From Actinomycetota bacterium (GTDB taxonomy: Bacteria; Actinomycetota; Acidimicrobiia; Acidimicrobiales; Ilumatobacteraceae): 5,774 bases of DNA. Made by a program: the position numbers and the translations under genes. The DNA is taken from assembly GCA_005805045.1 (NCBI GenBank), contig SYNW01000057.1, forward strand, positions 1-5,774. Direction: 5' to 3'. Shown here one piece after another: positions 1-5,774 of this stretch (position 1 is its first letter; the number at the start of each line of letters is the position of its first letter). The notes below the pieces were generated by a model. That model ran no database searches and was not told where the DNA came from. It saw only the letters and a program-made list of their open reading frames with translations.

Positions 1-266
1 CGCTGAAACTTGGTGCGGGCTTTGGCGACTTTTTCAGGCTTGTCGCCTTCGCGCGCCATCGCATCGGCAACGCAGTTGCTTAGGCGTTCGCGAGCGTCAC
101 CAACGACGGCAGCGAACATCCACGGAAATGTGAGCTTGTGGTTTGGCGCCCACATTGCGAGTTCGCAGAGTTTTTCGAGAACGCCCGCATCTAACGGGCG
201 ATCTTTGTCGACCATCATGTCTGTGCGCCGCGCACGCACTAGTTCTCGCAACTCTTCAAAATTCAT
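1..266 (-). CDS. Nitroreductase family protein (N-terminal part, cut by window edge)
   Basis: Only the first 88 codons are present; the gene runs off the left edge. The protein starts MNFEELRELVRARR and carries WAPNHKLTFPW at residues 39-49, then F51. This resembles the APDHK...PW.F block of small YdjA-type flavin nitroreductases, and R13-R14 sit where the family has its N-terminal FMN-phosphate-binding Arg pair. Family members are FMN-dependent homodimeric cytoplasmic oxidoreductases that use NAD(P)H; the natural substrate cannot be told from the sequence. The residues after the Arg pair (TDMM) differ from the common RRSxR pattern, so substrate or cofactor details may differ. The ATG lies 14 nt after the FkbM-gene stop, with a weak AGAAAG about 8 nt upstream, so co-transcription is likely. 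GC of the first 120 bp is about 61% by hand count, like the core genes and unlike the FkbM gene next to it. The C-terminal half is not visible. Confidence 0.85.
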   Translation of the reverse strand, partial: MNFEELRELVRARRTDMMVDKDRPLDAGVLEKLCELAMWAPNHKLTFPWMFAAVVGDARERLSNCVADAMAREGDKPEKVAKARTKFQ

Positions 267-280
267 ATCGAGCTTTCTGT

Positions 281-1261
281 CTAGTGCGCAATATGTGCGC
301 GGACGCGTGGATGGAAAAGTCGAATAACTTTCGTGGCGCGATTGAGTTGGCGTTGAGTTCTGGCATTTCGCCCGCTCAGTAACTGCCCAAGTTCGAGAAT
401 TTGATTGGCCAATTCAAGGTTTGTAGAACTGCTCTTTTTGCAGGCGTTGCCAAGACGCAGCAATAGATCGCCACGCTCATATACGGCACAAATTATTGCG
501 AACTTGCTAATCGTCGATGCGTCGCTCGACTCAGCAACCTTTTCGGGGGCCCGCATGAAAAGTGCATCGCTGAATGTTGCTTGGCCCAAACCGTTGTAAG
601 CGTCTGGCGACCACCGATAAATATAAGTGAAGTCGATGAACTCGAGACCCGCTTTTCGTAAAAACGAAAATACTTGGTCAAATAATGGTTGACCCTCATA
701 TAGTTCGCAGAACTCGACTTCAATGTCGATCGCCAGAACATGCTCGAGACTTTTGGCCGAACCATGCATCACGTCCAGTTCGGCACCTTGAACATCAAGT
801 TTAATTACATCAAAAGTCGCATTTAGTTCTTGTGCGATTCGATCTGCTGTTTCGCATGGCAGCGTTACTTTGCCGACGATGTCGTGGCGCTCTGGTTCGG
901 GAAATAAATCGGTGAAACGACGATTTGGCTCGTAGATCGACGAAACCATTGGCTTGCGACAGAGATTCAGAGTTACTTCACCCACGGAGTGCCAGAGGGC
1001 CTTGGTGATCAAAGTTTCTGAATTGTATGACGACGAACTGTTTGAATTGAGCACGCTTGCTGATGATCGTGAGTCTGGTTCAACCGCGAAGTAGTCGATG
1101 TGTTTTTTGAAAACGGTCCAGCGATCGTATGCGCCGTGGGCCGCGCCTATATCTAGCAATGAGATGGTCGTTGAACCGATTATTTTTTGAACGAGCGAAG
1201 CTTGTTGTTTGTCAAAAGATGAAGTTGTGAGTTTCTTGATCACCTGTTTCAAGCTTGACAT
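281..1261 (-). CDS. FkbM family SAM-dependent methyltransferase
   Basis: This 326-residue protein has a class I (Rossmann-type) SAM-methyltransferase core. The SAM-binding loop is LLDIGAAHG at residues 35-43, followed by the acidic residue E61 in AVEPD. The FkbM signature KLDVQGAELDV lies at 154-164, and the family block EVEFCELYEGQPLF at 181-194. After that come SDALFMRAPE (231-240) and about 85 mostly helical-looking residues, an arrangement I associate with FkbM proteins of surface-glycan clusters. The family O-methylates sugars or other small molecules; the acceptor here is unknown and no glycan gene is in view. The reading frame is open back to 1411, but that extension lies inside dapD. 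I chose the ATG at 1261, 10 nt after the dapD stop, although no good ribosome site precedes it. GC is about 47.5%, clearly below its neighbours, which suggests acquisition by transfer. A serine-rich stretch occupies residues 73-81. Confidence 0.88.
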   Translation of the reverse strand: MSSLKQVIKKLTTSSFDKQQASLVQKIIGSTTISLLDIGAAHGAYDRWTVFKKHIDYFAVEPDSRSSASVLNSNSSSSYNSETLITKALWHSVGEVTLNLCRKPMVSSIYEPNRRFTDLFPEPERHDIVGKVTLPCETADRIAQELNATFDVIKLDVQGAELDVMHGSAKSLEHVLAIDIEVEFCELYEGQPLFDQVFSFLRKAGLEFIDFTYIYRWSPDAYNGLGQATFSDALFMRAPEKVAESSDASTISKFAIICAVYERGDLLLRLGNACKKSSSTNLELANQILELGQLLSGRNARTQRQLNRATKVIRLFHPRVRAHIAH

Positions 1262-1271
1262 TGGACAAGTT

Positions 1272-2198
1272 TCAGTTTTTGTGGAGGGCCGAGTTGAGGC
1301 CGCCCCAAGAGCCGGTGCGTTGTGCGGCCTCGACGGCGCCAGATTGGCTGTGGCGACGGAACAACAAATTGTTGGCACCAGAAAGTTGGCGAGCTTTGAC
1401 GATTGTCGCATCGGGAAGTTTGACCAAAGTGCCGCCAGTTACATAGAGCCCCGCTTCGATGATGCAATCATCGCCCAGGCTGATGCCAAGACCGCTGTTG
1501 GCGCCGAGCAGACAACGCTTGCCAACACGAATAACTTCTTTGCCACCACCTGAGAGCGTGCCCAGGATCGAGGCACCACCACCGATATCTGAGCCGTCAT
1601 CGACGACAACACCTTGAGAAATTCGACCTTCGACCATTGATGTGCCGAGCGTGCCGGCGTTGAAATTGCAGAAACCTTCGTGCATCACGGTCGTGCCAGG
1701 CGCAAGATGTGCGCCGAGCCGAACTCGCGAGGCATCGGCGATGCGCACGCCACTTGGCACCACATAGTCGGTCATGCGCGGTAACTTGTCGACGCCATGG
1801 ATCGTGAGGTGTTCGCCACGACGGCGCATGTTGAAAGTGACTTCATCGATTAGATCGACTGGCACGGCGCCGAGGGATGTCCAGGCGACGTTTGTTAACA
1901 CACCGAAAATGCCTTCAAGATTCATTGAATTTGGCAGAGCAAAACGATGCGACATCAAGTGCAGGCGCAAATATGCATCTGTCGCGTCGCGTGGCGCCGT
2001 GTTTGTATCAATCGAAATATTGACGGGCACAATGCCAACACCACGACGTGGATCGGTATGGGCCACGGGCAAAGATGACAAAAACTCTGCGGGCGTGCTC
2101 TCGCCCCAGCCAAGTTTGCGAAAAAAGACGTCCAGCACCGAATCGTCGGGCGCCATAGTGGCGACACCGACGCCCCATGCAAATTTTGTAGCACTCAT
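1272..2198 (-). CDS. dapD: 2,3,4,5-tetrahydropyridine-2,6-dicarboxylate N-succinyltransferase (actinobacterial DapD)
   Basis: DapD transfers succinyl from succinyl-CoA to tetrahydrodipicolinate, a step in the succinylase branch of diaminopimelate and lysine synthesis in the cytoplasm. The 308 residues match the length of the actinobacterial form (about 310-320). Residues 1-110 form the N-terminal domain with the typical HLMSHR (80-85) and NLEGIFG (93-99) blocks. A left-handed beta-helix of hexapeptide repeats follows at about 150-265, with GTSMVEGRIS (185-194), GGGASILGTLSGGG (206-219) and LLGANSGLGISLGDD (230-244). E190 matches the catalytic glutamate described for the Mycobacterium tuberculosis enzyme. 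The family acts as a trimer. The ATG overlaps the lysS stop as TAATG and is preceded by AGAGGTG, so the start is well supported and translation is probably coupled to lysS. The usual partner dapE is not beside it. The C-terminus (NSALHKN) looks intact, so the neighbouring foreign-looking gene did not truncate it. Confidence 0.97.
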   Translation of the reverse strand: MSATKFAWGVGVATMAPDDSVLDVFFRKLGWGESTPAEFLSSLPVAHTDPRRGVGIVPVNISIDTNTAPRDATDAYLRLHLMSHRFALPNSMNLEGIFGVLTNVAWTSLGAVPVDLIDEVTFNMRRRGEHLTIHGVDKLPRMTDYVVPSGVRIADASRVRLGAHLAPGTTVMHEGFCNFNAGTLGTSMVEGRISQGVVVDDGSDIGGGASILGTLSGGGKEVIRVGKRCLLGANSGLGISLGDDCIIEAGLYVTGGTLVKLPDATIVKARQLSGANNLLFRRHSQSGAVEAAQRTGSWGGLNSALHKN

Positions 2199-3739
2199 TA
2201 TTCGAACACCTCTGGTCGCAATGTTGGAAACAAAATCACATCTTTGATGCTCGTCGCGCCACTCAAGAGCATCACGAGTCGGTCAATGCCGATGCCGAGG
2301 CCACCTGTTGGTGGCAGACCAAATTCGAGCGCTCGCAAATAATCCTCGTCAATCGTGCCCGCTTCGAGGTTGCCGGCCGCCTTTGATTTTGCCTCTTCGT
2401 TAAATCGTTCGCGTTGTTCGATCGGATCGTTCAATTCAGTGAAGCCGTTCGCCAGCTCGTGTGTGCCAACAAACAATTCGAATCGTTCGGTCAAGAATGG
2501 ATCGTTACGGTCGACGCGGGCGAGTGGTGAGATTTCAACCGGATGACCGGTAACAAATGTCGGCTTGATCAGAGTTGGCTCGGCTTTCTCGGCGAATATC
2601 TCTTCGATGATCCGTCCCGATCCCCAACGCGCCTCGACGTTGATGCCATGTTTTTTGGCGATCGCCCGCAACGAATCAACCGATTGTGATGGATGAACTT
2701 TTTCGCCGACTGCCTCGCTGGCGAGATCAATCATTCGAACGCGACGCCAAGGTTCGGCGAGGTCGCATTCGGTGCCGCGAATATCTACGATCGTTGTGCC
2801 CAGTGCATCCAGGGCCGCATTGCGAATCAGCACCTCGGTGAGATCCATTACATCGGTATGGTCGGCAAAAGCCTGATATGACTCCATCATCGTGAACTCT
2901 GGATTGTGACGAGTCGATATGCCCTCGTTGCGAAATACCCGACCGATTTCAAACACGCGCTCCATGCCGCCAACGATTAATCGCTTGAGATGCAACTCAA
3001 GGGCGATGCGCAGGAACAACTGCATGTCCAGCGTGTTGTGGTGTGTAAGAAATGGGCGGGCTTGCGCCCCACCGGCCTCAACATGCAAGACCGGAGTCTC
3101 GACTTCTATGTAATCACGCTCATGCAGCGTGCGGCGAAAACTAGCGATGGTTGCATGTCGCACTTCGAACACCCGACGCGCTTCGTCGTTGACGATGAGA
3201 TCGGCGTATCGCTGGCGATAACGCGTATCGACATCGGTCAATCCATGAAATTTGTCAGGGAGCGGTCGCAATGACTTTGAGAGCAGTTCAACCGCAGTTA
3301 CCTTGATTGATAGTTCGCCCTTGCGTGTCGTCATGACAGCGCCGTGAGCACCAACCCAGTCGCCGAGATCCAAATTGTTGATCGCATCAAACTGCGCGTC
3401 GCCGACGATTGCTTTTGAAACGAACAATTGAATCTCTGCACTTCGATCTTTGATCGTGATGAAAATCAACTTTCCTTGGTCACGCTTGAGCATGATACGG
3501 CCGGCGACCGCGGCAACTGTTTTGGTTTCAGAGCCGGCTTCAAGCGACGCAAAAATTTCACGCAACTCGCCGAGTGTGTGCGTGCGATCAAAACGGTGGG
3601 GATACGGGTTTGAACCTAAATTTCGTAGTTCGTTGACCGCATTCAGACGACGCGAGCGTTCGATAGCAAAACCGCTATTGCGTTCAGCCTGAGACTCTTC
3701 ATCCACTCGACCCTCTTGGCTGGTTGATTTTTCTGTCAC
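2198..3739 (-). CDS. lysS: Lysyl-tRNA synthetase, class II
   Basis: LysS charges tRNA-Lys with lysine using ATP in the cytoplasm. The 513 residues fit a bacterial class II enzyme. The N-terminal anticodon-binding OB fold spans about 75-155 (VAGRIMLKRDQGKLIFITIKD region). Catalytic motif 2 is FRNEGISTRHNPEF at 269-282, HPVEISPLAR lies at 399-408, HELANGFTELNDP at 427-439, and motif 3 is GGLGIGIDRLVMLL at 479-492. All core motifs look intact. The longest frame starts with GTG at 3739, preceded only by a weak GAGAA. A second GTG at 3706 (codon 12) has AAGAGGG 4-5 nt upstream and still leaves the conserved protein whole, so the true start could be 33 nt further in. The gene follows the carboxylase gene after 71 bp and ends in a 1-nt overlap with dapD, pairing lysine use with lysine synthesis. 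Confidence 0.97.
   Translation of the reverse strand: MTEKSTSQEGRVDEESQAERNSGFAIERSRRLNAVNELRNLGSNPYPHRFDRTHTLGELREIFASLEAGSETKTVAAVAGRIMLKRDQGKLIFITIKDRSAEIQLFVSKAIVGDAQFDAINNLDLGDWVGAHGAVMTTRKGELSIKVTAVELLSKSLRPLPDKFHGLTDVDTRYRQRYADLIVNDEARRVFEVRHATIASFRRTLHERDYIEVETPVLHVEAGGAQARPFLTHHNTLDMQLFLRIALELHLKRLIVGGMERVFEIGRVFRNEGISTRHNPEFTMMESYQAFADHTDVMDLTEVLIRNAALDALGTTIVDIRGTECDLAEPWRRVRMIDLASEAVGEKVHPSQSVDSLRAIAKKHGINVEARWGSGRIIEEIFAEKAEPTLIKPTFVTGHPVEISPLARVDRNDPFLTERFELFVGTHELANGFTELNDPIEQRERFNEEAKSKAAGNLEAGTIDEDYLRALEFGLPPTGGLGIGIDRLVMLLSGATSIKDVILFPTLRPEVFE
2207..2213 (-). promoter_or_regulatory. Ribosome binding site of dapD
   Basis: AGAGGTG on the - strand lies 8 nt before the dapD ATG and inside the last codons of lysS. 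It is the clearest Shine-Dalgarno sequence I found in the window. It confirms the dapD start and allows both independent initiation and coupling with ribosomes that finish lysS. Confidence 0.75.
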
Positions 3740-3810
3740 TTTTCTCGCTTCATAAAAAGGCTTTGCTGATGATCAACTGTAATTCAACGTAGCGACTGGT
3801 TACGAAGAGG
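3740..3810 (-). promoter_or_regulatory. Carboxylase-lysS intergenic region with a possible weak lysS promoter
   Basis: This 71-bp gap is the longest non-coding stretch in the window. On the - strand, TTGATC (3776-3771) and TATGAA (3754-3749) are separated by 16 nt and could be weak -35 and -10 boxes. A transcript from them would begin only a few nucleotides before the GTG at 3739, making lysS nearly leaderless. The gap also holds a five-codon frame, ATG at 3753 to TGA at 3736 (MKREK), whose stop overlaps the lysS GTG as GTGA. It would lie upstream of that transcript start, so the two readings exclude each other. I see no GC-rich hairpin with a T-run, so no terminator is called for the carboxylase gene. 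Confidence 0.25.
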
Positions 3811-5559
3811 TTATTCAATTACCAGCAGTACATCGCCACTGCCGACCGTGTCGCCAGCTTTGCAATTGATTTTGGTAACCGTGCCTGCTTTGTCGGTTTG
3901 AATCTGGTTTTCCATTTTCATCGCCTCAAGCACGAGAACAGCATCACCTTGGGCGACGCTCTGACCTTGAGTTACCAGAATTTTGATCACGGTGCCCTGC
4001 ATTGGTGCGATGATCGTGCCGCTCGATGTCGGCGACTGAGTCGCACCACGAGATGCTGAACGAGTTTTTGGCGCGGGCTGACCCACGCCGCCAGCGGGCG
4101 GTACCCAGACTTTGACATTGAAACGTTTGCCGTTGACTTCGACGACCGTACTCTTTTCGACGAGACCGTCATTGTTGGCTTGTGTCTCGCCGGTCGTTGA
4201 GATGATCTTTGAGAGATCAAGTTTCTCTTCAACCCATTTTGTTGAATGTTTCGTGGCGGCGAAATCGGGATGACGCAAGATTGCGAGGTCAGCTTCGATC
4301 GTCGTGTGCAAGCCTTCTATTTGTGTTTCTTCAAGCGCGCGAATAGTTCGAGCAATTGCCGACTCACGATCTTTGCCCCAGACGATAAGTTTGCCGACCA
4401 AGTTGTCGTAATACTGGCTGACCGTGTCACCAGACTCATAGCCACCGTCGAAACGAACACCGAAACCGTCGGGTGTCGTGAGTTTGGTGATCGTGCCGGG
4501 TGACGGCAAGAACTTGCCGCCAGTCGGATTCTCGGCATTGATGCGAACTTCGATTGCATGTCCGCGCCGCGCTGCCAAAACTTGTTTTTGATTCATCGGC
4601 AATTTCTCGCCGGCGGCAACTCTTATTTGCCATTCAACAAGATCGATGCCAGTGATCAATTCTGTTACTGGATGCTCGACTTGAAGGCGAGTATTCATCT
4701 CAAGAAAGAAAAATTCTTCATCTTGATAAATGAATTCGACCGTGCCCGCGTTGAAGTAGCCAACCGCCTTTGCGGCTTTTACGGCGGCGGCACCCATTGC
4801 GTCTTCGACGCCATCTGGCAAAGCCGGTGCCGGTGCTTCTTCAATCAGTTTCTGGTGGCGTCTTTGTGCCGAGCAGTCGCGTGACGAGACCCAGACGACG
4901 TTGCCATGAGTGTCGCCGATTAGTTGGATTTCGATGTGTCGTGGCCACGAAAGATATTTTTCGACGTAGATTTCATCCCGTCCAAAAAATGCCTTTGACT
5001 CGCGCTGTGCAGACTCCATTGCTTCTTGCACGCTCTTTTCGTCGTGCACGACTTTCATCCCGCGACCGCCGCCACCGAACGCTGCTTTGATCGCCACGGG
5101 GTATCCATGACTCTTTGCGAAATTCGAGATTTCTCCCGCGCTTTTCAAAAACTCGGTCGTGCCGGGCACGATTGGCGCACCACCGCGAAGGGCGGCTTTG
5201 CGCGAAGACACCTTGTCACCCATTTCGACTATTGCGGCAGGCGGTGGTCCGATAAAAGCCACACCCATGTCGGTAATGGTTTTCGCAAAGTCGGCATTCT
5301 CGCTGAAAAAGCCGTACCCAGGGTGAACCGCGTCGGCGCCGCTGCGCTTAATCGCATCGATGATCGCATCCGTTTTGAGATAACTTTCAGCCGCACTCTG
5401 ACCGCCTAATGCGAACGCCTCGTCGGCGAGACGCACATGCAGGGCGTTACGGTCAAGTTCGCTATAAACAGCAACGGTGGCGATGCCCATCTCGCGGGCG
5501 GTGCGAATGACCCGTACTGCAATTTCGCCACGATTGGCGATCAGGATTTTCTTAAGCAC
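3811..5559 (-). CDS. accA: Acetyl/propionyl-CoA carboxylase alpha subunit (biotin carboxylase fused to biotin carrier)
   Basis: The alpha subunit carboxylates its own biotin with ATP and bicarbonate; a separate beta subunit, not in view, passes the carboxyl to acetyl-CoA, propionyl-CoA or a longer acyl-CoA. The biotin carboxylase domain covers about 1-447. It starts KKILIANRGEIAVRV and holds the ATP-grasp glycine loop AFGGGGRGMKV (160-170), the catalytic stretch EMNTRLQVEHPVTE (287-300, with E287, N289, R291 and E295) and EVRINAE (337-343). A Pro/Ser/Ala-rich linker at about 487-513 leads to the biotinyl domain at about 515-582, with EAMKM (545-549) and biotin-acceptor K548. At 582 residues it resembles the actinobacterial AccA1-3 alpha subunits, but acyl specificity cannot be read from this chain. 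The symbol follows actinobacterial usage; E. coli accA is a different subunit. The start is GTG at 5559, fixed by the conserved N-terminus. No Shine-Dalgarno is seen. birA diverges 18 bp away. Confidence 0.96.
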   Translation of the reverse strand: MLKKILIANRGEIAVRVIRTAREMGIATVAVYSELDRNALHVRLADEAFALGGQSAAESYLKTDAIIDAIKRSGADAVHPGYGFFSENADFAKTITDMGVAFIGPPPAAIVEMGDKVSSRKAALRGGAPIVPGTTEFLKSAGEISNFAKSHGYPVAIKAAFGGGGRGMKVVHDEKSVQEAMESAQRESKAFFGRDEIYVEKYLSWPRHIEIQLIGDTHGNVVWVSSRDCSAQRRHQKLIEEAPAPALPDGVEDAMGAAAVKAAKAVGYFNAGTVEFIYQDEEFFFLEMNTRLQVEHPVTELITGIDLVEWQIRVAAGEKLPMNQKQVLAARRGHAIEVRINAENPTGGKFLPSPGTITKLTTPDGFGVRFDGGYESGDTVSQYYDNLVGKLIVWGKDRESAIARTIRALEETQIEGLHTTIEADLAILRHPDFAATKHSTKWVEEKLDLSKIISTTGETQANNDGLVEKSTVVEVNGKRFNVKVWVPPAGGVGQPAPKTRSASRGATQSPTSSGTIIAPMQGTVIKILVTQGQSVAQGDAVLVLEAMKMENQIQTDKAGTVTKINCKAGDTVGSGDVLLVIE

Positions 5560-5577
5560 GGGATACTATTCTCGCCG
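5560..5577. promoter_or_regulatory. Compact divergent start region between birA and the carboxylase gene
   Basis: Only 18 bp separate the birA ATG (+) from the carboxylase GTG (-). On the + strand TACTAT (5564-5569) fits an actinobacterial -10 box and ends 8 nt before the birA ATG, the spacing expected for a leaderless mRNA; no -35 is evident. On the - strand GAGAAT (5573-5568) ends 8 nt before the GTG, and TTGTTA (5597-5592, inside birA) is 18 nt upstream as a weak -35. The two -10 candidates overlap by two bases at 5568-5569, so RNA polymerase could not occupy both at once. Neither start has a Shine-Dalgarno sequence at usual spacing. Box matches are partial, so this is a proposal. Confidence 0.4.
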
Positions 5578-5774
5578 ATGGCAAGCACTGATAACAACTG
5601 GCAAAACCAAGCACTGGCAAATATGCCAAACGACTGGACCGTGCAAAGGGTTGCCGAAACGGGCAGCACGAACGCCGACCTTTATGCGCATGCCCAACGT
5701 GGCGCCGAACACCACACCGCGCTGATGGCCGACAGTCAGACTGCGGGGCGCGGTCGACTTGATCGGACATGGGA
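5578..5774 (+). CDS. birA: Biotin--[acetyl-CoA-carboxylase] ligase (N-terminal part, cut by window edge)
   Basis: Sixty-five codons are visible before the right edge. They contain AETGSTNADL at residues 26-35 and the biotin-binding loop QTAGRGRLDRTW at 54-65, both hallmarks of biotin protein ligases. The enzyme makes biotinyl-5'-AMP from biotin and ATP and transfers biotin to the carrier lysine, here most plausibly K548 of the divergently encoded carboxylase subunit. The catalytic domain begins almost at the N-terminus, so there is no helix-turn-helix repressor domain as in E. coli BirA; this is a monofunctional (group I) ligase and should not act as a DNA-binding biotin sensor. D62 sits where GRGRxGRxW normally has glycine, a mild departure. 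The ATG at 5578 has no Shine-Dalgarno but is 8 nt from a possible -10 box. An in-frame ATG at 5623 (codon 16) is an alternative start that would keep all the conserved parts. Confidence 0.9.
   Translation, partial: MASTDNNWQNQALANMPNDWTVQRVAETGSTNADLYAHAQRGAEHHTALMADSQTAGRGRLDRTW

Noticed and set aside
72..266. Two + strand frames across the left edge (from 10 and from 143).
   Set aside because: They are antisense to the nitroreductase-like reading, which carries the recognisable WAPNHK...PW block; the + strand products are low-complexity Ser/Arg-rich.
286..300. A perfect 5-bp inverted repeat (GCGCA/TGCGC) near the end of the FkbM gene, considered as a terminator.
   Set aside because: The stem is short, it lies inside the last codons and no T-run follows; the next gene begins 14 nt after the stop.
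1262..1411. Upstream extension of the FkbM frame by 50 codons to 1411.
   Set aside because: It lies wholly inside the dapD coding sequence, which has conserved residues there, and the added residues look unlike any domain. The ATG at 1261 sits just after the dapD stop.
1774..2247. A 157-codon open frame on the + strand across dapD.
   Set aside because: It is antisense to a confidently identified gene, rich in Arg and Ser as expected of a shadow frame, and has no recognisable motif.
3776..3810. A possible hairpin (CGTA/TACG) just after the carboxylase stop.
   Set aside because: Only 4 bp pair around a 9-nt loop, with no T-tract, which is too weak to call a terminator.
5552..5770. A 72-codon - strand frame opposite birA.
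   Set aside because: It is antisense to birA, whose protein motifs are unmistakable, and it overlaps the carboxylase start and the divergent gap; the product resembles nothing known to me.

Overview
The window is an ordinary-looking bacterial chromosomal segment of core metabolism, most likely from an actinobacterium. The main evidence is a tetrahydrodipicolinate succinyltransferase of the actinobacterial DapD type and a biotin carboxylase fused to its biotin carrier domain in one 582-residue chain, as in actinobacterial acyl-CoA carboxylase alpha subunits. Both genes that flank the divergent gap also lack Shine-Dalgarno sequences, which fits leaderless expression. Hand-counted GC in sampled stretches of the core genes is about 58-61%. 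That is modest for the phylum and would suit a lineage such as Acidimicrobiia or another aquatic group, but this placement is inference.

Layout from right to left, following transcription. At the right edge the first 65 codons of birA (biotin protein ligase) run on the + strand. It diverges across only 18 bp from the acyl-CoA carboxylase alpha-subunit gene on the - strand, which encodes the protein that BirA modifies. Downstream on the same - strand come lysS (71 bp gap), dapD (start overlaps the lysS stop by 1 nt), an FkbM-family methyltransferase gene (10 bp gap) and a nitroreductase-family gene (14 bp gap) cut by the left edge. The five - strand genes could form one transcription unit; the 71-bp gap before lysS is the only internal place with clear room for a second promoter. 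No transcription terminator was recognised.

Functional links: BirA would attach biotin to the carrier lysine of the carboxylase alpha subunit, which feeds malonyl-CoA or methylmalonyl-CoA synthesis. DapD makes a lysine and diaminopimelate precursor, and LysS consumes lysine, so their overlapping genes join supply and use of one amino acid. The FkbM methyltransferase does not fit this theme, and its GC (about 47.5% by hand count) is roughly ten points below the sampled neighbours, so it is probably a late arrival in the cluster.

No RNA gene, insertion sequence, CRISPR array or phage feature was found. No intergenic stretch exceeds 71 bp. I see no strong sign of an undescribed system; the points most worth checking are the foreign-looking FkbM gene, the very tight divergent birA/carboxylase promoter region and the lysS leader.
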